Below are positions 52,517-61,181 of a DNA stretch of 64,000 nucleotides, one piece after another. The translations under genes were made by a program, and so were the position numbers. Below the pieces are notes generated by a model. It was not told where the DNA came from. It worked only from the letters and a program-made list of their open reading frames with translations, and ran no database searches. Source of the DNA: Motiliproteus sp036961355 (lineage in GTDB: Bacteria; Pseudomonadota; Gammaproteobacteria; Pseudomonadales; Balneatricaceae). The stretch lies in contig JBALVL010000018.1 of assembly GCA_036961355.1 (NCBI GenBank), forward strand, positions 1 to 64,000, in the 5' to 3' direction. Numbering within the stretch: the stretch's first letter is position 1; each line of letters opens with the position of its first letter.

Positions 52517-53275
52517 ATGATGGAAATTTTAATGATGATCGTTATCGCGGCTCTGGCCGGCGGCTGTGGTTATCTGGGTGGTCGCTGGTACGCTGCGCAC
52601 AAGCAAGCCTACTTGCAAGCCAAACTCGATAGCGATACTGAAAACTTTGTCACCATGCTTGAAGAGCGAAATCAGGATTACGTTCGCCAGAAAGAGCAGA
52701 TTAACAAGGCGCGCAGCCAAAGCGGCCAAGTTCAGATCGAGCACGACAGGGCCAAAGCACAGGTTGAGCTAGAGCAGCAAAATACGGCCCGCTTGCAAAG
52801 CCAGATCGACGAACTGACCGAAAAACAACAACGAATGCGCAACCGCTATAGTGAGCTGGAGGAATCCCGAATCGAGTTCCGCGAGCAAAAACGGGTCGCC
52901 GAAGCAGAACTAAAAAGACTCGAGCAGAGCAACATCGAACTGCGTCACCGTAACGATCATATCGAGCAGAAATTCAGTACCGCGCTGGTCGATAAGACCC
53001 GGATTCAATCGGACACTGCCGCCAAGGAGCGTGAGCTACAAGAGTTGCGACAGCGGTTAGTAAAGCAAGAAGACCTTAATCAATCGGGCGATTTTACGCT
53101 AGCTCAGATGCGCAGCAATCGCGAAGAGTTGCTGCGCGAACTGGCGCAGGCACAAGGTCAATTGGCGATGATCGAAACCCTCAAGCAAACACTCAAAGCC
53201 CCTTCCCAACCACTGACAGACAACTCACAGCTAAAACAAGACTTCACCGAGTTAACCGGAAATCTCTCCGGATAA
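52517..53275 (+). CDS. Membrane-anchored coiled-coil protein
   Basis: The 252-residue protein has one N-terminal hydrophobic segment (about 4-22, containing GGCGYLGG) and then an almost continuous coiled coil from about 40 to 215, rich in Glu, Gln, Arg and Lys, with a less ordered end. It resembles RmuC-like or DUF-type anchored coiled coils in layout only; no nuclease domain follows. AGGA lies 9 nt before the start. The function is unknown. Confidence 0.65.
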   Translation: MMEILMMIVIAALAGGCGYLGGRWYAAHKQAYLQAKLDSDTENFVTMLEERNQDYVRQKEQINKARSQSGQVQIEHDRAKAQVELEQQNTARLQSQIDELTEKQQRMRNRYSELEESRIEFREQKRVAEAELKRLEQSNIELRHRNDHIEQKFSTALVDKTRIQSDTAAKERELQELRQRLVKQEDLNQSGDFTLAQMRSNREELLRELAQAQGQLAMIETLKQTLKAPSQPLTDNSQLKQDFTELTGNLSG

Positions 53276-53500
53276 ACCAAACACGTCAGAGAGCCCGTGC
53301 TCAACGCCTCTGGCAACCCAGACAGCCCGGTGGTATGTCCGTCAGGCTAAATCGCTCGCATCAGAGAAAAGGTAACCGACCGCCAGCGCGACATTCCGCC
53401 GCCAAGGTGCCGCCACTGAGACTCCCATCATCTCTGGGATTTTTACTCTCAAACTCGCTGCCACTCGTAAACCCACAGTCATAGTTAAACCGGAAGTTTT

Positions 53501-54112
53501 ATGGATTTTGCCATCTACCTGAACGCTGTTACGGCGCTATTTGTCATCATCGACCCGATCGGTGCCGCGCTAATTTTCCACTCACTGGTACCGGTCAGCG
53601 ACACCCGTCATCGCGTACGGATGGCCCTTAAAGCCATTCTGATCTCTGCAATTTTGCTAATCGTGTTTGGCAACTACGGCGAACCGTTTCTGAGTAAGCT
53701 GGGGATCAGCATCGACGCCTTAAGGATATCCGGTGGCTTATTGCTGTTCTTTACAGCTTTCAACATGATCACCCGTGATATCGAGTACAGCCAAAGCACC
53801 GAGCGTAAGGATATCTCAGTCTTCCCAATGTCGATCCCGATGCTGGCTGGACCCGGTTCGCTGACACTATCGATTCTGCTGTTCTCCAGCGCCCAGTCGA
53901 TTGCAGATCACCCTGTCAGTGCTCAGCTGTCTGTGCTTGCCGCCATTTTGACGATCTCAGCCATCACTCTCGTACTGATGCTGCTGTCGCAGTTCGTCAA
54001 GGTTGTCATCGGCCGTACCGGTGATGAAATTTTGCGCCGTTTTTTAGGTGTGATACTGGCGGCACTGGCGATTCAATTTGTTGCCGATGGCGTGGCTGGA
54101 ATGGGTCTATGA
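53501..54112 (+). CDS. MarC family integral membrane protein
   Basis: The 203-residue protein has six predicted helices and the MarC/YchE pattern: VTALFVIIDPIGAALIFHSL, ALRISGGLLLFFTAFNMI, and FPMSIPMLAGPGSLTLSILL. The family is of uncertain function; some members are proposed amino acid exporters. It is alone on its transcript. The 225-bp gap before it (53276-53500) has no clear element. Confidence 0.9.
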   Translation: MDFAIYLNAVTALFVIIDPIGAALIFHSLVPVSDTRHRVRMALKAILISAILLIVFGNYGEPFLSKLGISIDALRISGGLLLFFTAFNMITRDIEYSQSTERKDISVFPMSIPMLAGPGSLTLSILLFSSAQSIADHPVSAQLSVLAAILTISAITLVLMLLSQFVKVVIGRTGDEILRRFLGVILAALAIQFVADGVAGMGL

Positions 54113-54134
54113 GTCAGCCAGCTTAGCTGCTGAC
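54113..54134. terminator. Weak stem-loop between MarC and solute-binding protein genes
   Basis: GTCAGC-C-AGC pairs with GCT-GCTGAC over a TTA loop. No T run follows on either strand. Confidence 0.4.
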
Positions 54135-54193
54135 GCACCTTAATACGGACCTGAAGATAGCACTACTGATAGGTAAGCATTGACGAACCCGCA

Positions 54194-54913
54194 CTATTGT
54201 AGCAGTTGCTGGTACTCTCCGGTTTTTCGCAGCTCAATCAGTCCTTTATCTAAAGCATCAGCATAAACAGGACTTAGAAAGCTGTTCTTGTTAAACGCAA
54301 TATAGATGTCACTGGTATAGAACATTACCCCTTGATGAAACAGCTGCGGGGAATAACTCGATTTTTGTAACACCTCGCGGTAGACATCATCAAACATTAG
54401 AGCCACCGCTACGCGGTTGCCGTCGAGCATTTTTAACAACTGAATCTGACCCCGCGCTTCATAGATATTGAAGCGGTGCTTTTGTTGTTCAAACTCGTCG
54501 CCGTATTCGTAGTCGATAATGACGCCGATGCTCAATCCGTCGGGCAGATCACTAATAGACGTGAATCTGCCCGGTGTTGACGTTTTATAGACAAAAGAAA
54601 TATCGGCCTTAAGCAGAGGCTCGTTGCCAAAGTAGAACATCGATTCTGTATTTTGTTGCCGAGTGACGTTCCAACAACCATCAACACGGCCACCTTCAGT
54701 CAGTTTTAGCGCACGCGCGTAAGGGACGACCAGGGTTCTTATCTCGATATCCGACAGTGCAAACGCTGCCGTCGCGATCCGTTTTGAAATACCATTGCCG
54801 GACTGATCAGAAAAAGGTGGCCAACTATCTTCTGCCGCAAGAGTGACTTGGTCAGCCAGCACTGACCTCACCAGCAAAAAACTGATCATCAACACGAAAC
54901 CACTGTATTTCAT
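54194..54913 (-). CDS. Periplasmic solute-binding protein, family 3 type
   Basis: The 239-residue protein has a signal peptide (MKYSGFVLMISFLLVRSVLA, cleavage before DQV) and a family 3 binding-protein pattern: LAAEDSWPPFSDQSGNGISKRI, VDGCWNVTRQQNTESMFYFGN, LPDGLSIGVIIDYEYGDEF, and KTGEYQQLL at the end. No transporter subunit is adjacent. Such orphans often take up polar amino acids with a remote ABC system or act as receptors. A FNR/Anr-like site lies 80 bp upstream. Confidence 0.75.
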   Translation of the reverse strand: MKYSGFVLMISFLLVRSVLADQVTLAAEDSWPPFSDQSGNGISKRIATAAFALSDIEIRTLVVPYARALKLTEGGRVDGCWNVTRQQNTESMFYFGNEPLLKADISFVYKTSTPGRFTSISDLPDGLSIGVIIDYEYGDEFEQQKHRFNIYEARGQIQLLKMLDGNRVAVALMFDDVYREVLQKSSYSPQLFHQGVMFYTSDIYIAFNKNSFLSPVYADALDKGLIELRKTGEYQQLLQ

Positions 54914-54992
54914 TTCCTAACTTCCAAATACCGTACAGCGACAACTAACTGTGACTTCATAATACATCGTGTATCAATAGCACTTGCTTGCA

Positions 54993-55006
54993 ATGATATA
55001 GATCAA
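54993..55006 (-). promoter_or_regulatory. FNR/Anr-like box upstream of the solute-binding protein gene
   Basis: The minus strand reads TTGAT-CTAT-ATCAT, one mismatch from TTGAT-N4-ATCAA. It lies 80-93 nt before the gene start. Oxygen-linked control is possible. Confidence 0.4.
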
Positions 55007-55078
55007 CGAATACTCATTATCAATTATGATAAAGCATGTGCCTTCAGGTTCTCACATCGAAGCTATTCAGCCCTCCAC

Positions 55079-55112
55079 AAAAAAGCCCGCGCTGTTTCCA
55101 GCGCGGGCTTTT
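55079..55112. terminator. Terminator of pdhR-aceEF
   Basis: AAAAGCCCGCGCTG (55081-55094) pairs with CAGCGCGGGCTTTT (55099-55112) over TTTC, with more A residues beyond. It ends aceF on the minus strand. Confidence 0.92.
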
Positions 55113-55134
55113 ACGATCTGACGAAAGTTAGTGG

Positions 55135-57108
55135 TTACAGAACCAGCTTACGGACATCGCTGAGCATCGCACCCAGCGTAAACATAAAGCGTCCTGCATC
55201 GGCTCCGTTGATCGCCCGGTGATCGTAAGACAGTGCCAACGGCAGCATCTTGCGTGGGATGAACTCAGAGCCGTTCCAGACCGGTTTAATGTCCGCGCGC
55301 GAGACACCAAGGATAGCCACTTCAGGCGCCGACACGATAGGCGTGAAGCCGGTGCCACCAATACCGCCCAAACTAGAGATCGTGAAGCACCCACCCTGCA
55401 TATCAGCCAGAGCCAACTTACGGGCTTTCGCCTTAGCACCCAGCTCTGCAGTTTCAGCAGCCAGCTGATAGATACTCTTCTTATCGACATCCTTGATCAC
55501 AGGAACCATCAGACCGGCCGGGGTATCCATCGCCACCCCGATGTTGATGTATTTCTTATGAACGATATGTTCGCCATCAGCGTGCATCGACACGTTGAAG
55601 TTCGGATGCGCTTTAAGTGCCGCAGCAGCAGCTTTGAGCAAGAAGGGTAACGGCGTCACTTTAACACCGGCCTTCTCAGCATCCGCTTTGATATCCTTAC
55701 GGAACGCTTCCAGCTCGGTGATATCGATATCATCAAACTGAGTCACGTGCGGAATATTAAGCCAGCACCGACTCATATTGGCAGCAGTCAGTTTCTTGAT
55801 CTTGGACATCTTCTCCAGCTCGATCTCACCAAACTTGGAAAAATCGACCTCAGGAATTGCCGGAATACCCGAACCACCGGTAACCGCAGCAGCCGCTTTA
55901 GGCTTGGACGCTTCGGCCAGCGCTTGCTTAACATAGGCCTGAACATCTTCTTTAAGAATCCGTCCCTTAGGGCCGCTGCCCTTGACCTGTGCCAGATCGA
56001 CACCAAACTCACGCGCTACCGCACGAACAGCAGGGCCAGCATGGACCCGCTTATTGGACTGTTCCAGCTTATCGGCATCTGCCGCGCTGATTGAACCACT
56101 AGCTGCTGGTGCCGCTTTGGCCGCTGGAGCACTAGCCGCAGGTGCCGCCGCAACAGCCGCAGCCACTGGAGCCGGTGCAGCAGCAGAGCCCGCCACTTCC
56201 AACTCGAGGATCAGGTCACCTTCGTTAGCGGTGTCGCCTTCATTAATCTTGACCGACTTAACCAGACCACCCTTAGGTGCCGGCACCTCCATAGAGGCCT
56301 TATCGGTTTCGAGTACGATCAGCGAATCACCCTCTTCAATGGTATCTCCGGCCTTAACGCAGACCTCGATCACATCGACATTTTCGCTACCACCAATATC
56401 GGGCACATTGACCGCTTCAACACCACCGGCAACGACCGGAGCTACTGCAACCGGAGCTGCTGCAACCGGAGCGGCAGGAGCAGAAGCTGCAACGGGGGCC
56501 GCTTCAGCAACAGGAGCAGAAGCCGCACCAGCAACACTCAATTCGGCAAACTGATCGCCTTCACTGATGGTATCGCCTTCTTTAATGGTCAACGCGGTGA
56601 TCACACCGTCAGCGGGGGCCGGAACTTCCATCGACGCCTTGTCGGTTTCGAGCACGATCAGCGAGTCACCTTCGCTAACGCTATCGCCCACGCTGACGCA
56701 GACTTCGATCACGTCAACATTTTCATGGCCACCGATATCGGGCACGGTCACCGCTTGAGCGGCGGCAGGCGCTGACGCAGCAGGAGCTACCGGAGCAGGC
56801 GCTGCTGCGACGGGGGCCGCTGCAGGCGCTTCAGCAACAGGTGCTGCCGCAGGCTCGCTAGCAGCGTCGTCGTCACTATTCATTTCGCCAATCACACCAC
56901 CTTCGCCGATGGTATCGCCTTCACTAATGTTGAGGCTGGTAATAACACCGCTGGCAGGTGCTGGCACCTCCATTGACGCTTTATCGGTTTCCAACACAAT
57001 TAACGAATCACCTTCGTTAACCGTGTCACCGACCTTAACGCAAACCTCGATCACATCTACATCATCGTGACCGCCAATATCCGGCACAGTAATCGTTGTT
57101 ACACTCAC
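55135..57108 (-). CDS. aceF: Pyruvate dehydrogenase E2, dihydrolipoyl acetyltransferase
   Basis: The 657-residue protein has three lipoyl domains (about 2-75, 118-190 and 231-304), each with ETDKASMEVPAP and joined by Ala/Pro-rich linkers. An E1/E3-binding domain (about 358-396, AGPAVRAVAREFGVDLAQVKGSG) and the acetyltransferase domain (425-657) follow. The active-site His lies in DHRAINGAD, where Asn replaces the Asp of E. coli, as in Azotobacter-type E2. It forms the PDH core. The start is GTG with AGAGG 8 nt upstream. No lpd gene follows. Confidence 0.96.
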   Translation of the reverse strand: MSVTTITVPDIGGHDDVDVIEVCVKVGDTVNEGDSLIVLETDKASMEVPAPASGVITSLNISEGDTIGEGGVIGEMNSDDDAASEPAAAPVAEAPAAAPVAAAPAPVAPAASAPAAAQAVTVPDIGGHENVDVIEVCVSVGDSVSEGDSLIVLETDKASMEVPAPADGVITALTIKEGDTISEGDQFAELSVAGAASAPVAEAAPVAASAPAAPVAAAPVAVAPVVAGGVEAVNVPDIGGSENVDVIEVCVKAGDTIEEGDSLIVLETDKASMEVPAPKGGLVKSVKINEGDTANEGDLILELEVAGSAAAPAPVAAAVAAAPAASAPAAKAAPAASGSISAADADKLEQSNKRVHAGPAVRAVAREFGVDLAQVKGSGPKGRILKEDVQAYVKQALAEASKPKAAAAVTGGSGIPAIPEVDFSKFGEIELEKMSKIKKLTAANMSRCWLNIPHVTQFDDIDITELEAFRKDIKADAEKAGVKVTPLPFLLKAAAAALKAHPNFNVSMHADGEHIVHKKYINIGVAMDTPAGLMVPVIKDVDKKSIYQLAAETAELGAKAKARKLALADMQGGCFTISSLGGIGGTGFTPIVSAPEVAILGVSRADIKPVWNGSEFIPRKMLPLALSYDHRAINGADAGRFMFTLGAMLSDVRKLVL

Positions 57109-57161
57109 TGTATATTCCTCTATAAATTCTTGTCGTTCCCTGTTTTCACCAGTAAAAAAGC

Positions 57162-59825
57162 TTAAACAGTCGTCGGATTCGGCTTATCAGCGTTGATGTT
57201 GTACTTCTTCAATGCCTTAGTAACTTCTGCCTGCTTGATCGTGCCTTCATCGGCCATCGCCTTCAGCGCAGCAATCACGACGTAGTAACGGTTCACTTCG
57301 AAGAACTCACGCAGCTTAGCTCGGGTGTCACTACGGCCGAAACCGTCGGTACCCAGCACCCGGTAGCTAGCAGGAACGAACTCACGGATCTGGTCCGCGT
57401 AGGATTTCATGTAATCGGTCGAGGCGATAACAGGTCCCTTACGATCAGCAAAACACTCCTCAACATAAGAAGCGCGAGGCTGCTCTTCGGGGTGTAGCAT
57501 ATTCCAGCGTGAACAATCGAGCGCTTCGCGACGCAGTTCGTTAAAGCTTGTGGCACTCCAGATATCAGATTCAACACCGAAGTCGGTACGTAATAGCTCT
57601 GCCGCCGCGCGAACTTCACGCAGAATCGTGCCACTACCCATCAGCTGAACCTTCTTCTTGGCTGTCTTCTTGCCTTCTTCAAGCAGATACAACCCCTTGA
57701 TGATCCCCGCTTCAGCCCCTTGTGGCATCTCCGGTTGCTGATAGTTCTCGTTCATCACCGTGAGGTAGTAGAAGACGTTTTCCTTATCGGCGAACATCCG
57801 CTTGAGGCCGTTCTGGATGATCACCGTCAGCTCGTAGCCGTAGGTCGGATCATAGGACACGCAGTTAGGAACCATCGCCGCCAGCAAATGGCTATGGCCG
57901 TCTTCGTGCTGCAAGCCTTCTCCATTCAACGTCGTACGACCGGCGGTAGCACCGATCAGGAAACCACGTGCTTGGATATCACCCGCCGCCCAGACCAGAT
58001 CCATGGTGCGTTGCAAACCGAACATCGAGTAGCAGATATAGAACGGAATCAGCGGGCAGTTATGGTTGGAATATGCAGTTGCCGCGGCGATCCAGGCCGA
58101 CATCGAACCGGCTTCATTGATCCCCTCTTCCAGGATCTGCCCCTGCTTGGATTCTTTGTACCACATCATCTGATCACGATCGTGCGGGGTGTAACGTTGT
58201 CCCTCGGAGGTGTAAATACCGAGTTGACGGAACATCCCTTCCATCCCGAAAGTCCGTGCTTCATCAGGGACGATCGGCACCACGCGCGAACCGATATTCT
58301 TATCTTTAGATAACGCAGACAAGGTTCGTACAAACGACATGGTGGTTGATAGCTCACGCTTACCGCTGGATTTCAACTGACCACCCAGCGCATCCAGACT
58401 AGGCACTTCCAACGCTTCGAAGTCACTTCGACGCTGCGGGTAGACACCGCCTAGCTTTTCGCGGCGCCCCATCATGTACTTGAGCTCAGGGCTATCCGGT
58501 GCAGGACGGTAGTATGGCGTGGATTTTAGTTGATCGTCATCAAGCGGGATATTGAACCGGTCACGGAAGTCGAACAGATCATCCATCGCCACCTTTTTCA
58601 TCGAGTGGGTCGCATTTTTCGCTTCACCCGATTTTCCGGTACCGTATCCTTTAACGGTCTGTGCCAGAATAACGGTTGGCTGACCCTTATGATTGACCGC
58701 TTCATGGTAAGCCGCGAACACCTTATACGGATCGTGACCACCACGGTTAAGGTTCATGATGTCGTCATCCGACATATCTTTGACCAGCTCCAGCAACTCC
58801 GGTTCTGTACCGAAGAAATGCTCACGGGTATAAGCGCCGCCGTTGGCCTTACAGTTCTGCAGTTCACCGTCGCAGATCTCATTCATGCGCTTGAGCAGCA
58901 GGCCTTTGGTATCTTTCTCCAGCAACGCATCCCAATGACGGCCCCAAAGTACCTTGATGACGTTCCAACCGGCACCCCGGAATTCAGCTTCGAGTTCCTG
59001 TACGATCTTGCCGTTGCCGCGAACCGGGCCATCGAGCCGCTGCAAATTACAGTTGATCACAAAAATCAGGTTTTCCAGTTTCTCGCGACCGGCTAGCGAG
59101 ATAGCACCGAGTGATTCCGGCTCATCACATTCACCATCACCTAGGAAAGCCCAGACTTTGCGGTCACCACGATCGATCATTTCACGCGCCGACAGGTAAC
59201 GCATCACGTGCGCCTGATAGATCGCCTGAATCGGCCCCAGTCCCATCGACACGGTAGGGAACTGCCAGAAGTTGGGCATCAACCACGGGTGCGGGTAGGA
59301 AGAGAGGCCATTGCCATCGACTTCACGACGGTAGCTGTCCATCTGTTCATCGGTAAGACGACCTTCCAGATAAGCGCGAGCGTAGATACCAGGAGCGATA
59401 TGGCCTTGGAAAAACACCAGATCACCTTCCTGATCGCCTTCGGGCCCCCGGAAGAAGTGGTTAAAACCAATATCATAAAGCGTCGCCGACGAGGAGAAAC
59501 TGGAGATATGTCCGCCTAGCTCATCATCATTGTCGTTGGCACGCATCACCATCGCCATCGCGTTCCAGCGAATCAACGAACGGATACGGCGCTCCATAAA
59601 CAGGTCGCCCGGCAGGGTCGCCTCGTCTTTTGGCGCAATCGTATTGCAATAAGGCGTGGTGATGGACTGGCTAACAGCAGTACCGAGCTCACGGGCTTTA
59701 TCGCCCAACGCGGTCAGCAGGTATTTGGCCCGCTCCGACCCTTCGTTTTTAGCCACAGACTCGAGCGCGTCTAACCATTCCTGTGTTTCAATCGGATCGA
59801 TATCGTCAATTCTTTCGTCTTGCAC
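57162..59825 (-). CDS. aceE: Pyruvate dehydrogenase E1 (homodimeric type)
   Basis: From GTG at 59825 the product has 887 residues, the same as E. coli AceE. It decarboxylates pyruvate and acetylates AceF lipoyl groups. TPP binding is shown by FLGDGECDEPESLGAISLAG continuing to FVINCNLQRLDGPVRGNG. FFQGHIAPGIYARAYLEGRL and EDGHSHLLA also fit. The start is fixed by GGAGG 8 nt before the GTG; the frame to 59927 adds residues from the leader and is rejected. It lies 53 bp before aceF. Confidence 0.96.
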   Translation of the reverse strand: MQDERIDDIDPIETQEWLDALESVAKNEGSERAKYLLTALGDKARELGTAVSQSITTPYCNTIAPKDEATLPGDLFMERRIRSLIRWNAMAMVMRANDNDDELGGHISSFSSSATLYDIGFNHFFRGPEGDQEGDLVFFQGHIAPGIYARAYLEGRLTDEQMDSYRREVDGNGLSSYPHPWLMPNFWQFPTVSMGLGPIQAIYQAHVMRYLSAREMIDRGDRKVWAFLGDGECDEPESLGAISLAGREKLENLIFVINCNLQRLDGPVRGNGKIVQELEAEFRGAGWNVIKVLWGRHWDALLEKDTKGLLLKRMNEICDGELQNCKANGGAYTREHFFGTEPELLELVKDMSDDDIMNLNRGGHDPYKVFAAYHEAVNHKGQPTVILAQTVKGYGTGKSGEAKNATHSMKKVAMDDLFDFRDRFNIPLDDDQLKSTPYYRPAPDSPELKYMMGRREKLGGVYPQRRSDFEALEVPSLDALGGQLKSSGKRELSTTMSFVRTLSALSKDKNIGSRVVPIVPDEARTFGMEGMFRQLGIYTSEGQRYTPHDRDQMMWYKESKQGQILEEGINEAGSMSAWIAAATAYSNHNCPLIPFYICYSMFGLQRTMDLVWAAGDIQARGFLIGATAGRTTLNGEGLQHEDGHSHLLAAMVPNCVSYDPTYGYELTVIIQNGLKRMFADKENVFYYLTVMNENYQQPEMPQGAEAGIIKGLYLLEEGKKTAKKKVQLMGSGTILREVRAAAELLRTDFGVESDIWSATSFNELRREALDCSRWNMLHPEEQPRASYVEECFADRKGPVIASTDYMKSYADQIREFVPASYRVLGTDGFGRSDTRAKLREFFEVNRYYVVIAALKAMADEGTIKQAEVTKALKKYNINADKPNPTTV

Positions 59826-59945
59826 TAGCGTAACCTCCGTAAAAAACCTTGCTGCTGAAACCTTAGCTACGCCACGGCTGCTAAGACTAGAGATGTAAGC
59901 GACAGCGGCAGCGCTGCAACGCAGCATTTACCACTGTCAAAAAAC

Positions 59946-60032
59946 TTGTAGCGATACTACAAAAAAGCCATATTAAAATCTACAAAAGCGGTTTAAAAAC
60001 CGTCTAAAAGACGTAAAAAGTAGCAAAACTAC
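59946..60032 (-). promoter_or_regulatory. Paired GTAG-N5-CTAC dyads upstream of aceE
   Basis: TTGTAG-CGATA-CTACAA (59946-59962) and GTAG-CAAAA-CTAC (60020-60032) share the same 5-nt spacer and lie 72 bp apart centre to centre. They do not match the GGT-N3-ACC PdhR boxes. They resemble sites reported for RpiR-type carbon regulators (HexR/RccR group); that assignment is tentative. Confidence 0.6.
59995..60014 (-). terminator. Weak terminator or attenuator after pdhR
   Basis: On the minus strand ACGTCT-TTT-AGACG is followed by GTTTTT. The 5-bp stem is short, so part of the pdhR transcript may continue into aceEF. Confidence 0.45.
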
Positions 60033-60038
60033 AGGGAA

Positions 60039-60800
60039 TTACTTACTCAATTCCATCCGTCGGCGCGACCTTTCCTGGCGCGCTTCCTCTTTGCCGTAGT
60101 CCGACACCACCGCTTCAACATAGGTCAGGTGATCGTAGGCAGCCTGACGCGCCAGCTCGGGCTTACCGTCAAAGATAGCCTCCATTAGCACTTTATGCTG
60201 ACCGTGGATTTTGGAACGATGACCGCGCAGAGGATAAGCATGCTCAAGGTTTCGCATCACATTCTCAGCCACCAACCCCAACAGCGCCCTCATAGTGTGG
60301 AGCAGCACCGCATTGTGAGAAGCCTCGGCAATCCGCAGGTGAAACTCGACATCGGCTCTCACCTCTTGCTCAAACGCTTTTTCGGCATGAAACGTCTCTA
60401 GCTCTTGATAGGTCGACAGGATCGCCTTGCGGTCTGACTCGGTACTGCGTAACGCTGCATAATAAGCCGCAACGCCTTCAAGCGCCTGGCGAAATTCCAA
60501 CAGATCGGCCTGAGCTTCAGGATGAGTGGAGAACAGCTTCAGCAGCGGATCGGTATAACCGCCATCCAACTCTTCCGAGACATAGGTTCCGCCGCCTTGA
60601 CGACTGAGCAACAACCCCTTGGCGACCAGTTTCTGTATCGCTTCACGCAACGATGGCCGCGACACTTCGAACTGCTTTGCCAGTTCTCGCTCGGATAAAA
60701 GCTTTTGCCCCGGTTTGAGACTACCCTCAAGAATCATGCTTTCCAGTTCATCGGCAATGACGTCAGCAATCCTAGGCTGCTTCACTCGTTTATAGCTCAT
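60039..60800 (-). CDS. pdhR: GntR/FadR-family regulator PdhR
   Basis: From Met at 60800 the product has 253 residues, matching E. coli PdhR (254). The N-terminal winged HTH (QPRIADVIADELESMILEG, LKPGQKLLSERELAKQFEVS, RPSLREAIQKL) and the FCD ligand domain (about 80-230, with ADVEFHLRIAEASHNAVLLHTM) are clear. E. coli PdhR is released from DNA by pyruvate. GGAAG lies 6 nt before the ATG; a frame to 60830 would start inside the operator. It has its own promoter with a PdhR box, so it is probably autoregulated. Confidence 0.93.
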   Translation of the reverse strand: MSYKRVKQPRIADVIADELESMILEGSLKPGQKLLSERELAKQFEVSRPSLREAIQKLVAKGLLLSRQGGGTYVSEELDGGYTDPLLKLFSTHPEAQADLLEFRQALEGVAAYYAALRSTESDRKAILSTYQELETFHAEKAFEQEVRADVEFHLRIAEASHNAVLLHTMRALLGLVAENVMRNLEHAYPLRGHRSKIHGQHKVLMEAIFDGKPELARQAAYDHLTYVEAVVSDYGKEEARQERSRRRMELSK

Positions 60801-60815
60801 CAAACACTTCCAGAT

Positions 60816-60873
60816 AAATGGTATTACCAATTAGAACAGACAGTATTTATAGCATTATAATTAAAATTATCAA
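60816..60873 (-). promoter_or_regulatory. pdhR promoter with PdhR box
   Basis: On the minus strand TTGATA (60873-60868) and TATAAA (60851-60846) are 16 nt apart. AATTGGT-AAT-ACCATTT (60832-60816) follows, one mismatch from the AATTGGT-N3-ACCAATT PdhR consensus and placed just after the start point, as expected for a repressor. Confidence 0.85.
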
Positions 60874-61002
60874 GTCAGATTTCAAAAACAATGCAGTTGA
60901 TTCGTCATTTACAGTCCAGCTAAAGAAAAATATTTAATCCTTATTTTTCAATTAATTAAATACAGATTAGACTAAGGTCTGATTAATTACCAACCAATTC
61001 TC

Positions 61003-61063
61003 TTGACAATCACACCCCTGAAAACTAGGGTATTAACCCCAAGCAATTATTGGTATTACCAAT
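61003..61063 (+). promoter_or_regulatory. TRAP operon promoter with perfect PdhR box
   Basis: TTGACA (61003-61008) and TAGGGT (61026-61031) are exactly 17 nt apart. ATTGGT-ATT-ACCAAT (61049-61063) is a perfect PdhR-type palindrome beginning 17 nt after the -10 box. A half site, ACCAATT, lies at 60993-60999 before the -35. The box predicts repression of the TRAP genes by PdhR. The AT-rich remainder of 60874-61002 shows nothing else. Confidence 0.85.
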
Positions 61064-61181
61064 TTACCAAAATGTTTTGCAGCCGTTTCAACTATTACCC
61101 CAAGCCTGAAACGAAAAGCAACCTGAACAGCAGTACCCAGCGCTTTACCTATAACAACAAAAGCACACTTGAGGATGCACC

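Noticed and set aside
54998..55035. Fur box upstream of the solute-binding protein gene
   Set aside because: The AT-rich TTATCAATTATGATAA segment matches the Fur consensus only loosely; the adjacent FNR-like site fits better.
55982..56554. A 190-residue Ala/Thr/Ser-rich frame opposite aceF
   Set aside because: It is antisense to the lipoyl-domain linkers of aceF; the composition simply mirrors Ala/Pro-rich codons.
59826..59927. N-terminal extension of AceE
   Set aside because: The GTG at 59825 with GGAGG gives exactly 887 residues as in E. coli; the extension is not like AceE.
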